The notes under the pieces were generated by a model. That model was not told the origin of the DNA and made no database searches. It saw only the letters and a program-made list of their open reading frames with translations. A stretch of 64,000 nt of DNA from NCBI RefSeq assembly GCF_003987215.1, contig NZ_PIPW01000001.1:558001-622000 (forward strand). The letters are read 5' to 3'. Positions within the stretch are counted from its first letter, which is position 1. Each line of letters opens with the position of its first letter. The position numbers were made by a program, and so were the translations under genes. Origin of the DNA: Pseudidiomarina halophila (GTDB taxonomy: Bacteria; Pseudomonadota; Gammaproteobacteria; Enterobacterales; Alteromonadaceae). Shown here one piece after another: positions 41,499 through 50,653 of this stretch.

Positions 41499-43019
41499 TT
41501 ATTTAAGCATCTCACGTTCCATTTCTTCAAAGGTACTACGTATATTCTGCTCGGGTTCTGCAGTAGCAAGACTGCCGATAATCACTGCCAGGGTACAAAC
41601 GATAAACCCGGGAATGATCTCGTAAATGAAGCTACTTAGCGGCTGACCGTCGATGACGGGGACATAGATACAGAACAGTACCGTCGCAGCGCCGGTTAGC
41701 ATGCCAGCTAATGCACCATTACGGTTCATACGTTTCCAGAACAAGCTGAGAATAATAACCGGACCAAAGGCTGCGCCAAATCCTGCCCAGGCATTCGCAA
41801 CTAAGCTGAGAATGGTGTTTTCCGGGTTCCAGGCAAGCGCAATGGCCACCAGTGAAACGATAAGCACAGAAATCCGTCCGACCAGTACCAATTCCTTCTG
41901 GCTCGCATCACGGCGTAAAAAGGCTTTATAAAAGTCTTCCGTCAGCGAGCTGGAGGTCACCAGCAACTGCGATGAGATGGTACTCATGATGGCGGCAAGA
42001 ATCGCAGCTAACAAGAAACCAGCAATGAGCGGATGGAACAGGAATTGCGAGAAGATGATAAAGATCGTCTCGGCATCATTGAGTACCATCTTGGTTTCAG
42101 CTACATAGGCGATACCTACGAAACCTGTGATCATCGCACCAATGATTGACACGGTCATCCAGACGATACCAATGCGACGTGCTTTTGGGATATCCTTAAC
42201 TGAACGAATGGCCATGAAACGGACAATGATGTGTGGTTGCCCGAAGTAACCCAGGCCCCATGCCAGCAGGGAAATAATTCCCAAAAAGGATAACTGGTTT
42301 AACATGGGGTCGGCAATCGAGCCATCTCGGAAGAAGCTCAGGAAGTCAGGATTAATGGCTGCCACCTGATCCGTTACAGAGGTGATTCCTCCCAGGTCGA
42401 ATATTGCGACAATAGGGACGAGCACCAAGGCCACGAACATAATACAACCTTGTACAAAGTCCGTCATGCTCACGGCTAAGAAGCCGCCGAACAAGGTGTA
42501 GGCACAAACCACTCCAGCGGTCACCCAAAGCCCTAAACTGTATTCCAGGCCAAAGGCTGAGCTGGCGAACAATTTGCCGCCCGCTACCAGACTCGCTGAG
42601 GTGTAGAGGGTAAAGAAAATAATAATGACCAGGGATGAAAAAACGCGCAACATGCGCGCTTTGTCATTGAAGCGGTTCGCAAAGTAATCAGGAATGGTGA
42701 TGGAATCGTTTGCGACTTCGGTGTACATGCGTAAACGGGGTGCAACAATGATGTAGTTCAAGTAGGCGCCAACGACCAAACCTACAGCTATCCATAGTTG
42801 TGAAACACCTGAGACGTAAATAGCACCTGGCAGCCCCATGAGCATCCAACCGCTCATATCTGATGCCCCGGCTGACAGAGCGGTGACCCCCGGACCTAAT
42901 CCACGGCCGCCCAGCATATAGCCAGAAACGTCATCGGTAGATTTCTTATACGCGTACAGACCAATCCCCAGCATTGCAATGAAATAGAGCGCTAATGATA
43001 GAAGCGTACCTGTTTCCAA
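41499..43019 (-). CDS. putP: Sodium/proline symporter PutP
   Basis: Sodium:solute symporter family protein of 506 residues with about 13 membrane helices; E. coli PutP has 502. The sodium-site region is GGRGLGPGVTALSAGASDMS with GWMLMGLPG. Further motifs are the SSS-family stretch FGGFLAVSMTDFVQG and WGLGYFGQPHIIVRFMA. It probably takes up proline as nutrient or osmolyte. It starts 4 bases after sapF and so appears to be the last gene of the sap unit, an unusual link. Confidence 0.94.
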   Translation of the reverse strand: METGTLLSLALYFIAMLGIGLYAYKKSTDDVSGYMLGGRGLGPGVTALSAGASDMSGWMLMGLPGAIYVSGVSQLWIAVGLVVGAYLNYIIVAPRLRMYTEVANDSITIPDYFANRFNDKARMLRVFSSLVIIIFFTLYTSASLVAGGKLFASSAFGLEYSLGLWVTAGVVCAYTLFGGFLAVSMTDFVQGCIMFVALVLVPIVAIFDLGGITSVTDQVAAINPDFLSFFRDGSIADPMLNQLSFLGIISLLAWGLGYFGQPHIIVRFMAIRSVKDIPKARRIGIVWMTVSIIGAMITGFVGIAYVAETKMVLNDAETIFIIFSQFLFHPLIAGFLLAAILAAIMSTISSQLLVTSSSLTEDFYKAFLRRDASQKELVLVGRISVLIVSLVAIALAWNPENTILSLVANAWAGFGAAFGPVIILSLFWKRMNRNGALAGMLTGAATVLFCIYVPVIDGQPLSSFIYEIIPGFIVCTLAVIIGSLATAEPEQNIRSTFEEMEREMLK

Positions 43020-43023
43020 AGCT

Positions 43024-43824
43024 TTACTCCTTCGTTGTTGAGTGTAACGGCACTTTGTAATTATGTTCCGAGTGCAACAAGGTTTTCGTGAGTTGCTCCT
43101 CAGGATGATTTATCAGTGCCTGTGTGGTTCCAAACTCGATCATACTACCACGATGCATTATCAAGATCTTGTCTGAAACATGCTTCACAATCTCCGCCGA
43201 ATGTGAGACGAAAATGAACGAAATACCCATATCTTGCTGAAGATCGAGGATAAGGTTAATGATTTGAGCTCTAATCGATGGGTCGAGTGCGACAAAGGCT
43301 TCATCGGCCATCACGATCTGCGGTTCAAGCACTATGGCACGGGCAATACACACCCGTTGCTGCTGACCACTCGAGAGCATGTGCGGATAAAACCCGTAAT
43401 GATCAGGCAGCAAGCCGACTTTACTCAGAGTTTCGTAAACGTGTTGTTTCTGTTTTTCAGGCGTCCAGTCGGTATTAAAAATCAAAGGTTCGGTAAGTTG
43501 TTGGCCGACAGTAATCTGCGGATTCAGTGAACGCAAACTATCCTGAAAGATCATGCGTACGTAGCGGCAACGTTGTTGGTCTGTCATGGCGCTCAGTGCC
43601 TGACCGTTGAGAAACAACTCACCACTTGAAGGACGCTCAGCACCCGCAATAATTTTTGCAATGGTCGATTTTCCAGACCCGGTTTCGCCCATAATTGCTA
43701 AAGTTTCACCGCGTTCCAGATCAAAACTTAAAGGCTCTAGCGCGCAAATGCGTTTGCCAGGCATCCAGCCGTCTTTGTGTACGTAATACTTACTGATCTC
43801 GCGAACTTCCAGCAGTTTAGTCAT
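43024..43824 (-). CDS. sapF: Peptide ABC transporter ATP-binding protein SapF
   Basis: ATPase subunit of the Sap transporter, 266 residues. Walker A is MGETGSGKSTIAK, the signature is MLSSGQQQRVCIARA, and Walker B is IVMADEAFVALD. The overall sequence follows SapF/oligopeptide-type ATPases. The Sap system in enterics is linked to antimicrobial-peptide resistance and, in E. coli, to putrescine export and TrkH/TrkG-mediated potassium uptake. It overlaps sapD by 8 bases. Confidence 0.91.
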   Translation of the reverse strand: MTKLLEVREISKYYVHKDGWMPGKRICALEPLSFDLERGETLAIMGETGSGKSTIAKIIAGAERPSSGELFLNGQALSAMTDQQRCRYVRMIFQDSLRSLNPQITVGQQLTEPLIFNTDWTPEKQKQHVYETLSKVGLLPDHYGFYPHMLSSGQQQRVCIARAIVLEPQIVMADEAFVALDPSIRAQIINLILDLQQDMGISFIFVSHSAEIVKHVSDKILIMHRGSMIEFGTTQALINHPEEQLTKTLLHSEHNYKVPLHSTTKE

Positions 43825-44812
43825 GCCCGGAGTCCTCCCACAGCGGATAATGGCAGGCGTACTGCTGCTGCTGACGTTTTTCCAATGGCGGCTGAATCAC
43901 GCACGCCCGACGTGCGTAGGGGCAACGGGGTCCTAAACGACACCCAATCGGCATGTGTTGTAAGGTCGGGATGGCCCCCGAAAGCGTCGGTAGCCGGGTT
44001 TTAGGCCCGGCATTTTGATTAAACAAACTCATGCTCAACATGGCATCGGTGTACGGGTGAAGAGGTGACTGCATAACTTGTTCAGTGGGCCCGGATTCCA
44101 TTAGCTGGCCACAGTAAATTAAACTGATACGTTGACTTTCTGGTACCACAGCAGTGAGATCCTGGGTAATCATCAGAATCGACATTCCTTGGCCCGCGCT
44201 CAGCTTTGCCAGCAACCGATAGATTTGTGCACGCGTATTCGGTTCCATAGCGGTTGTTGGCTCATCCGCAATCAGTAACTTGGGATTATGGGCAATGGCC
44301 ATAGCAATGCTGACTTTCTGTGCCAGACCTTCAGAAAGCTCATGGGGATAGCTCTCCATCACTTCCTTGGTGTCTTTGATACCGACACGATGCAGCAGAC
44401 GTTCAGCCCGTGTTTGACGGTCGGCCCGGCGTTTGAGGTAAATTCCAGTCAGTTCACCAGCGGGAATGGTTTCCCGCAGCTGCGCGCCAACCTTATCGTT
44501 AGGATCAAGATAAGTGCTGGGATCCTGAAAAATCATCGCCATATCGCGACCTGTCACAATGCGGCGCTGTGCGTTGTTGAGTGCGAGCAGATCGTAATGA
44601 CGCCACCATAAGCGATCGGCGGTGATCTTCCAGCGCGGATTGATAAAGCCCAATATGGCCTTGGCCAGCAAGCTTTTACCTGAGCCGGACTCACCGATCA
44701 AGGTGTGTATTTCGCCTTCAGCTAACTGCAGATTAAAGCGATCAAGCACACGCACCGGACCGTTGTCAGTTTCCAGTTCAATAGTAAGGTTACGAATATC
44801 GAGAATGGTCAT
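43817..44812 (-). CDS. sapD: Peptide ABC transporter ATP-binding protein SapD
   Basis: ATPase subunit of 331 residues. Walker A is GESGSGKSLLAK, the modified signature ELSEGLAQKVSIAMA is typical of SapD, and Walker B is LLIADEPTTAME. The C-terminal oligopeptide-transporter extension has Cys residues (GCRLGPRCPYARRAC). E. coli SapD (TrkE) is the ATP-binding protein that stimulates Trk potassium uptake, which may be relevant because trkH is also in this window. It overlaps sapC by 4 bases. Confidence 0.92.
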   Translation of the reverse strand: MTILDIRNLTIELETDNGPVRVLDRFNLQLAEGEIHTLIGESGSGKSLLAKAILGFINPRWKITADRLWWRHYDLLALNNAQRRIVTGRDMAMIFQDPSTYLDPNDKVGAQLRETIPAGELTGIYLKRRADRQTRAERLLHRVGIKDTKEVMESYPHELSEGLAQKVSIAMAIAHNPKLLIADEPTTAMEPNTRAQIYRLLAKLSAGQGMSILMITQDLTAVVPESQRISLIYCGQLMESGPTEQVMQSPLHPYTDAMLSMSLFNQNAGPKTRLPTLSGAIPTLQHMPIGCRLGPRCPYARRACVIQPPLEKRQQQQYACHYPLWEDSGHD

Positions 44813-45705
44813 GAATTGCGTACCCGTTCAGCGATGGCGGCACGAATGCTGTCGCCAAGCACATTGATCGAGAGAATCGTAAGAAACAGAGCCAGACCTG
44901 GCAGTATCATCATCCAGGGTGATACGTACACTTGATCAAGGCTGCGCGCCAGCATGGTCCCCCATTCAGGCGCAGGTGCCTGAACACCTAAACCGAGAAA
45001 ACCAAGTGCGGCAATATCGAGAATCGCGGTGGATAGTGCAAAAGTTGTCTGCATAACCAAAACACTGGTGATATTCGGGAAGATAACCCGGGTCAGCATG
45101 TACCATCGATTCACCCCGTTTAAGCGTGAGGCCGTGACATACTCTTTGTAACGCTCGTCATAGATGGCGTTGTGGACCACATGAATGAACTGTGGAATTA
45201 ACACCAGGGTAATTGCCAACATGACGTTAATCAGTGACGGCCCAAGAATGGCAATAATGACCAATGCCAGCAATAACGATGGAATCGATAAGATGACGTC
45301 GAGCATGTGGTTCAGGGTTGATGACTGTACCCCACGTGACATACCGGCCCAGGCGCCGATACTGACACCGATCAAAGCAGCGATAAGTACAGCAATGAGC
45401 GGATAGCCAAGGCTGTAAACCGACCCGGCAATGATTCTGGAGAGTATGTCCCGACCTAAATCGTCAGTGCCGAATAAATAGGTAATTTCACCTTGGGCAT
45501 CCCAACTTGGCGGTTGCAGGATAGCATCGGTAAATTGCGCATCTGGATTGTACGGCGTGATTACGGGCGACAGCAGCATTACCAACAAGGCCAACGCAAG
45601 AATATAAAACGCGACCACAGCGAATGGGTTGGCGTTCATGTGCAGCCAAATTTGACGCAGCGGCGACGGCTCGCGTTGCTGAAAGTAAATATTAGCGTTC
45701 TGCAT
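44809..45705 (-). CDS. sapC: Peptide ABC transporter permease SapC
   Basis: Inner-membrane permease of 298 residues with an N-terminal helix (about 29-49) and a C-terminal group of five. The domain includes DDLGRDILSRIIAGSVYSL and the coupling-loop region ALGFLGLGVQAPAPEWGTML. The ATG at 45705 is chosen because AAGGA lies six bases upstream; a start at 45753 adds 16 residues unlike the family. It overlaps sapB by 14 bases. Confidence 0.92.
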   Translation of the reverse strand: MQNANIYFQQREPSPLRQIWLHMNANPFAVVAFYILALALLVMLLSPVITPYNPDAQFTDAILQPPSWDAQGEITYLFGTDDLGRDILSRIIAGSVYSLGYPLIAVLIAALIGVSIGAWAGMSRGVQSSTLNHMLDVILSIPSLLLALVIIAILGPSLINVMLAITLVLIPQFIHVVHNAIYDERYKEYVTASRLNGVNRWYMLTRVIFPNITSVLVMQTTFALSTAILDIAALGFLGLGVQAPAPEWGTMLARSLDQVYVSPWMMILPGLALFLTILSINVLGDSIRAAIAERVRNS

Positions 45706-46723
45706 AAAGTTCCTTGCGTACCTGCGGGTAGCGCCAAGCATGAAACAGCTCAACTAACACATTGACTAAGAGTATCAGTGCTGCAAAAGCGAATAAACCA
45801 CCTTGCATGACCGGATAATCACGTTCGTAAATACTTTTCACCAGCCAGCTGCCTAAGCCGGGCCAGTTAAAGATTACTTCAGTGATGATAATGTTGCTCA
45901 TAAGAATACTGAACATCAGACCTAGCTGGCGGACCACAGGCTGCATGGCGTTTGGCAAAACGTGCCGCAGCAGGATACGGGTTTCGGTAAGGCCGCGCGC
46001 CCGCGCTGCCCGAATATAATTTTGCTGTAAAACCTCAAGCATGCTGTTCCGCGTGATGCGCATTAGCATAGTGGCGGGCATGATGGCCAAAACAATGACC
46101 GGTAACCACAGGTGATTGATGGCATCAAGCAGGGCCGCTTGTTTGTAGGGGTTATCACTTATCAGAATATCTACAATGATTGAGCCACTGTAGACATCGA
46201 TATCAAACAGCGGATTAATTTGGCCGGAGATAGGGGTCCAGCGGAGTTTGACAGCAAACAACAAGATCAGCAGCTGTGCCAGCCAGAATACTGGAATTGA
46301 GTAAGCGCTCAGGCTCACCCCCATAGCTAAACGATCCATACTGCCACGTTGCTGCCCAGCGGCGTAAAGGCCGAGCGGGGCGCCAATCACCATGGCGAGG
46401 ATCATAGCTAACAGGCTAAGCTCAAGAGTACCGCCGAGCAACGGAATCAAATCCGTGAAGACATCGCGTTGGGTAGTCAGAGACTGACCCCAGTCACCGC
46501 GGACAAAATGCCCGACAAAGTTGATGTACTGGCTAATGATTGACGCGTCAAAGCCGCGCGCTTCAGCAGCAAGTTGATAGCTCAGGGTGTTGCTGGCCCG
46601 AATCCCGGTCATATTGGTTAACGGGTCGCCGGGGAAGAAATAATTTAAGCTAAACAGAAAAACCGTCAGCAACCATAGGGTGACAATCAATAAGGTCAGA
46701 CGCCGTAAAGTATAACGAATCAT
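45692..46723 (-). CDS. sapB: Peptide ABC transporter permease SapB
   Basis: Inner-membrane permease of 343 residues, DppB/OppB type. It has an N-terminal membrane helix (about 9-31), a periplasmic loop and a core with LGLYAAGQQRGSMDR, the coupling-loop stretch RNSMLEVLQQNYIRAARARG and FSILMSNIIITEVIFNWPGL. It is coupled to sapA by a 4-base ATGA overlap. Confidence 0.92.
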   Translation of the reverse strand: MIRYTLRRLTLLIVTLWLLTVFLFSLNYFFPGDPLTNMTGIRASNTLSYQLAAEARGFDASIISQYINFVGHFVRGDWGQSLTTQRDVFTDLIPLLGGTLELSLLAMILAMVIGAPLGLYAAGQQRGSMDRLAMGVSLSAYSIPVFWLAQLLILLFAVKLRWTPISGQINPLFDIDVYSGSIIVDILISDNPYKQAALLDAINHLWLPVIVLAIMPATMLMRITRNSMLEVLQQNYIRAARARGLTETRILLRHVLPNAMQPVVRQLGLMFSILMSNIIITEVIFNWPGLGSWLVKSIYERDYPVMQGGLFAFAALILLVNVLVELFHAWRYPQVRKELYAER

Positions 46724-48357
46724 GGTTGCGCCTCTTGCTCACGTTTGCCGTCCCGGTAGGCATTACGGAAGCTTACACCACCATAAGCTGGTACTTCGAC
46801 GCCATGAACATCGCTGCGATGGGCTTGAAAACGCATCGAGTTGGCTATGGGAACTAAAGGCGCTTCGCGGTAAACCCAGTTTTCGACTTCCTGATAGAGC
46901 TTCTTACGACTGTCGGTATTTTCTTCACTAATGGCTTGTACGAGTAAATCATCAAATCCGGGTTCACACCAGTTGGCCCGGTTGGTGCCAACGTTAAGTG
47001 CGTTGCAACTGAGTAAGGGGCGGAAAAAATTGTCCGGATCCGCATTATCCGCAATCCAGCCAATCAGCACGCTGTCGTGCTCATCCCGCGCCAGACGCCG
47101 GCGGAAAGCATTCCACTCATAACTAACGATGTTAGCTGTGACGCCAATTTGTGCCAGATCGGATTGAATGAGCTCTGCCATCTTCTGTGCGTTTGGGTTA
47201 TAAGCACGTTGCACGGGCATCGCCCAGATGTCGAATTCAAAGCCGTCACCATAACCGGCTTCAATGAGTAGTTCGCGGGCACGCTCCGGGTTATAACCAT
47301 AGGTCTGGTCGACCGGGCTGTATGCCCAGGACGTCTCCGGTAGCACACCCGTCGCTAATTTAGCGTTACCGTTGTATATGGTCTGAATAATGGCTTTGCG
47401 ATTTATGGCACTGGCCATAGCGCGGCGCACGAGTACATCATCAAACGGCGGATGCTCGGTATTAAAAGCCCAGAAAGCAATATTGGGATTCACAGTACTG
47501 GAGATTTGGATTTCATCGCCGGTATCAAGTTGGGCAAGCTCTTCCACCAGTGGGTAGGGGATGACATCACATTCGCCGGTAATCAGCTTCAGCATCCGCT
47601 TATTTGCGTTAGGGGTGATGGAATACACCAGTTGTTCAATATGAGCCGGTTCCCGCCAATAATCATCATGACGCTGATAACGAATGATTAAATCTTTACG
47701 GAACTCTTCAAATACAAAGGGGCCGGTACCAATAGGCTGTTTATCAATTTCAGCAGGTTCGCCACGAACAAGTAGTTCAGCGCCATACTCGGCGGAGAGG
47801 ATTACGGCGAAGTCAGTCGCCAGATTAGCTAAGAAGGAACTATTGCTGTGCTTTAGATAGAAATCTACGGTGGTTTCGTTTACTGCAACAACATCGGTAA
47901 TTAATCGACTCAGACCACTGGCGGTAAAAAATGGGTAACTGCCACCATTAACCTCATGGTAGGGGTGATCCTCATTTAACCAACGCTTGAATGTAAAGAC
48001 GACATCATCGGCATTGAAGGCGCGACTTGGAGTAAACCAGGGCGCCTGGTGGAACTGCACATTAGGCCTGAGCGTAAAGCGGTAACGGGTGCCGTTATCC
48101 AGCGTCTGCCATGATTCGGCTAACGCAGGTACAAATTTCTGCTGGTGGTCATCGTAGTCAATCAGCCGATCATAGATCTGTGCTGACGTGGCATCAATGG
48201 TGGTTCCGGAGGTTCCAAGCTGAGGGTTGAAACTCTCAGGGTTACCCTCGGAACAATAGACAATGCCATTGCGCAGCGGTGCGACATCGTGACTGGCAGG
48301 CGTACACGCCGCCAGAGTGAGTATCGGTGTAAGTAGCCAAAGTCGCCAAATGCTCAT
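46720..48357 (-). CDS. sapA: Peptide-binding lipoprotein SapA
   Basis: Extracytoplasmic solute-binding protein (family 5, OppA/DppA type) of 545 residues. The signal has a lipobox, LTLAAC (Cys18), so it is probably membrane-anchored. Family motifs include YCSEGNPESFNPQLGTSG and the SBP5 signature region YDRLIDYDDHQQKFVPALAE. The ATG follows the pspF stop directly (TAAATG), so reading passes from pspF into the sap genes. The exact ligand (peptide, haem, polyamine) cannot be read from the sequence. Confidence 0.9.
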   Translation of the reverse strand: MSIWRLWLLTPILTLAACTPASHDVAPLRNGIVYCSEGNPESFNPQLGTSGTTIDATSAQIYDRLIDYDDHQQKFVPALAESWQTLDNGTRYRFTLRPNVQFHQAPWFTPSRAFNADDVVFTFKRWLNEDHPYHEVNGGSYPFFTASGLSRLITDVVAVNETTVDFYLKHSNSSFLANLATDFAVILSAEYGAELLVRGEPAEIDKQPIGTGPFVFEEFRKDLIIRYQRHDDYWREPAHIEQLVYSITPNANKRMLKLITGECDVIPYPLVEELAQLDTGDEIQISSTVNPNIAFWAFNTEHPPFDDVLVRRAMASAINRKAIIQTIYNGNAKLATGVLPETSWAYSPVDQTYGYNPERARELLIEAGYGDGFEFDIWAMPVQRAYNPNAQKMAELIQSDLAQIGVTANIVSYEWNAFRRRLARDEHDSVLIGWIADNADPDNFFRPLLSCNALNVGTNRANWCEPGFDDLLVQAISEENTDSRKKLYQEVENWVYREAPLVPIANSMRFQAHRSDVHGVEVPAYGGVSFRNAYRDGKREQEAQP

Positions 48358-49437
48358 TTAATTGGTAGATCCATCGAGTAATTGATATTTTTTCAAGTAG
48401 CCCCGTAGTTGATGATAGGTGAGCCCCAGCAGTTCTGCTGTTTTCTTTTGATTGAATTGTGCATGGCGCAGCGCCTGTTGTAAAACTTCAGTTTCATAAT
48501 CGGCGGTAACTTCCTTAAAATCGATAGCGCCGCAATTGAAATCAATCGCTGAAGCCGTGGCAATCACTGCTGAACTATCATCACCTGAAGTTTCCGTAGT
48601 GCTATCCGCAGCGACAGAGTTCGCAACCTCCCGATGGGGTGCAGGTTGCGGCCGCCAGGGGCTGGCAAAGGGGTCGATGACAATGTTATCCAGCGGTACA
48701 GCACCGCTACCGAGGCGGTACACGGAGCGCTCAACGACGTTTTTTAGCTCGCGGATATTACCTGGCCATGGGTGTGCCAGTAGGGTTTGCCGGGCGCGTT
48801 GGGTAAAGCCGCTAAAAAGCTCGTAACCGAGTTCCCGTGCCATGTGGATGGCGAAATGCTCTGCCAATATAAGGATATCTTCGCGCCGCTCACGTAAGGG
48901 CGGCAGGGTAATGACGTCGAACGCCAGGCGGTCCAATAAGTCAGCGCGGAATTTGCCCTGTTCTGCCAACTGCGGCAAATCCTCGTTAGTCGCGGCAATG
49001 AGACGGACATCGGTGCGCACTGTTTTTGAGCCACCGACGCGCTCAAATTCGCCGTATTCTATTACGCGTAGGATTTTTTCTTGAACTAACGGTGAGGTAT
49101 TAGCTAGCTCATCGAGAAATAAGGTACCCTGATCGGCTCGCTCAAACCTACCCTCATGGCGTTTTTGTGCACCTGTAAAAGCACCAGCCTCATGGCCGAA
49201 TAATTCGCTTTCTAACAGGGTTTCGCTTAATGCGGCGCAGTTGAGCTTCACATAGTTTTGCTGCCAGCGTTGTGACAAAAAGTGTAGCCGGGCGGCGATA
49301 AGCTCTTTACCCGTGCCGCGCTCACCGATAATTAATACAGGTTTAGCAAGCGGCGCGATTTGCGACACTTGTTCTAATACTGCGAGAAAGCTATTTGCTT
49401 CACCAATGAGGTTATCCGCTTCGCGTGGGGGACTCAT
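48358..49437 (-). CDS. pspF: Psp operon activator PspF (sigma-54 enhancer-binding protein)
   Basis: AAA+ activator of 359 residues with no N-terminal receiver domain, as in E. coli PspF (325 residues). Walker A is IGERGTGKELIAA, the sigma-54 contact loop is AGAFTGAQ, Walker B is GTLFLDELANTS and the arginine-finger region is FRADLLDRLAFDV. A Ser/Thr/Ala-rich linker (about 275-305) is longer than in E. coli. The C-terminal Fis-type helix-turn-helix is KKTAELLGLTYHQLRGYLKK. It is divergent from pspABC and is normally inhibited by PspA. Confidence 0.95.
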   Translation of the reverse strand: MSPPREADNLIGEANSFLAVLEQVSQIAPLAKPVLIIGERGTGKELIAARLHFLSQRWQQNYVKLNCAALSETLLESELFGHEAGAFTGAQKRHEGRFERADQGTLFLDELANTSPLVQEKILRVIEYGEFERVGGSKTVRTDVRLIAATNEDLPQLAEQGKFRADLLDRLAFDVITLPPLRERREDILILAEHFAIHMARELGYELFSGFTQRARQTLLAHPWPGNIRELKNVVERSVYRLGSGAVPLDNIVIDPFASPWRPQPAPHREVANSVAADSTTETSGDDSSAVIATASAIDFNCGAIDFKEVTADYETEVLQQALRHAQFNQKKTAELLGLTYHQLRGYLKKYQLLDGSTN

Positions 49438-49532
49438 TTCAAGCCTCGTTGTTATTGTTATGCGATCGTTGTACTGCTGGTGTGGTTAATTTGGCTAATA
49501 TTTAGTGTATTTGATAACTCGTCAGGGTCAAA

Positions 49533-49545
49533 CAAAAATTTGATA
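49533..49545 (-). promoter_or_regulatory. IHF-type site in the psp control region
   Basis: On the minus strand TATCAAATTTTTG matches the IHF consensus WATCARNNNNTTR at every defined position. It lies about 50 bases upstream of the sigma-54 promoter, a suitable place for bending DNA between a PspF enhancer and the promoter. The surrounding DNA is AT-rich, which makes chance matches easier. Confidence 0.5.
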
Positions 49546-49594
49546 TTCTCTGATAAATAGCTAAAAATCAGCGAATTAAGCAGGTTTTTAAAAG

Positions 49595-49611
49595 TTGGCA
49601 TGGTATCTGCA
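49595..49611 (+). promoter_or_regulatory. Sigma-54 promoter of pspABC
   Basis: TTGGCATGGTATCTGCA has GG (49597-49598) and GC (49609-49610) at the exact -24/-12 spacing of sigma-54 promoters (consensus TGGCAC-N5-TTGC). It lies 57 bases before pspA, and the dedicated activator PspF is encoded divergently. Confidence 0.85.
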
Positions 49612-49666
49612 TTATCAATCGTGACCGTAAAGTAACAGTTTCGAATCAATTAATGAGGACACGAAC

Positions 49667-50338
49667 ATGGGTATCTTTTCACGATTTTCAGATATCGTAA
49701 ATTCGAACATCAACGCATTACTGGATAAAGCAGAAGATCCAGAAAAAATGGTGCGCCTGATTATTCAAGAAATGGAAGACACTTTGGTAGAAGTACGCTC
49801 AACATCAGCCCGGCTGATTGCGGAGAAGAAAGATACCGAGCGTCAAATGAGCCGCTATGAAAACGATGTAGCGGAATGGGAAAAGAAAGCTGAATTAGCG
49901 TTAAGCAAAGATCGCGACGACCTGGCACGTTTAGCTTTAGTTGAAAAACGTAAAGCTGATGACGCTGTTGCCAGCCTGAATGTCGATATCGATCGCATTA
50001 ACGAACACCTGAACCGCTTAAATGAAGAAGTAGGTCAGTTGCAAGAGAAATTAGCTGACGCTAAAGCTCGGCAGAAAACCATTATCATGCGTCAACGCGC
50101 TGTTAGCAGCCGTTTAGAAGTGAAAAAACGCATTGATAGCGGAAAAATTGATGATGCAATGCTTCGTTTTGAACGCTATGAGTCTAAAATTGATGATTTA
50201 GAGTCACAGGTCGAAGCTTACGATATGGGCAAGAAAACCTTGCGCGATGAATTTGCTGAACTTGAAGGCGAAGACAAAATTAACGACGAGCTGGAAGCAT
50301 TAAAAGCACGCGTTAAGAAAGAAAAGAAAGCTGACTAA
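49667..50338 (+). CDS. pspA: Phage shock protein A
   Basis: Peripheral inner-membrane protein of the IM30/ESCRT-III-like family, 223 residues; E. coli has 222. It inhibits PspF at rest and protects damaged membranes. The N-terminal amphipathic helix is GIFSRFSDIVNSNINALLD, followed by EDPEKMVRLIIQEMEDTL and a long coiled coil. TGAGGA precedes the ATG. A sigma-54 promoter lies upstream. Confidence 0.96.
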   Translation: MGIFSRFSDIVNSNINALLDKAEDPEKMVRLIIQEMEDTLVEVRSTSARLIAEKKDTERQMSRYENDVAEWEKKAELALSKDRDDLARLALVEKRKADDAVASLNVDIDRINEHLNRLNEEVGQLQEKLADAKARQKTIIMRQRAVSSRLEVKKRIDSGKIDDAMLRFERYESKIDDLESQVEAYDMGKKTLRDEFAELEGEDKINDELEALKARVKKEKKAD

Positions 50339-50350
50339 TTGACTCGAAAC

Positions 50351-50385
50351 TTTGGCTCCACCCGCAGTTGCGGGTGCACGCCAAA
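50351..50385 (+). other. Stem-loop between pspA and pspB
   Basis: Two nested stems: TTTGGC (50351-50356) with GCCAAA (50380-50385), and CACCCGCA (50359-50366) with TGCGGGTG (50369-50376). No T-run follows. It fits an mRNA processing or stability element that would let PspA be made in excess over PspB and PspC. Confidence 0.6.
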
Positions 50386-50413
50386 ACTAAAACGACCATA
50401 GGGAACCTTTACA

Positions 50414-50653
50414 ATGGCAGACATACTTGTACCGATGATTGCTGTGCCACTGATTCTGTTTATGATTTTTGTGGCGCCCGTTTGGATCATCATGCATTAC
50501 CGCAGCAAACGGAAAATGAGTCAGGGCCTTTCTGAAACAGAATTGCAGGACTTACAACAGTTAGCGCGGCAAGCCGAACAGATGCGTGAGCGTATTAAGA
50601 CGTTAGAGTCGATTCTTGATGCCGATGCGCCAACCTGGAGGGAACGGAAATGA
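50414..50653 (+). CDS. pspB: Phage shock protein B
   Basis: Small inner-membrane protein of 79 residues. The N-terminal membrane helix (about 6-27, LVPMIAVPLILFMIFVAPVW) is followed by a Leu-repeat coiled coil (SETELQDLQQLARQAEQM). With PspC it relays membrane stress to PspA, releasing PspF. It overlaps pspC by 4 bases (ATGA). Confidence 0.93.
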   Translation: MADILVPMIAVPLILFMIFVAPVWIIMHYRSKRKMSQGLSETELQDLQQLARQAEQMRERIKTLESILDADAPTWRERK

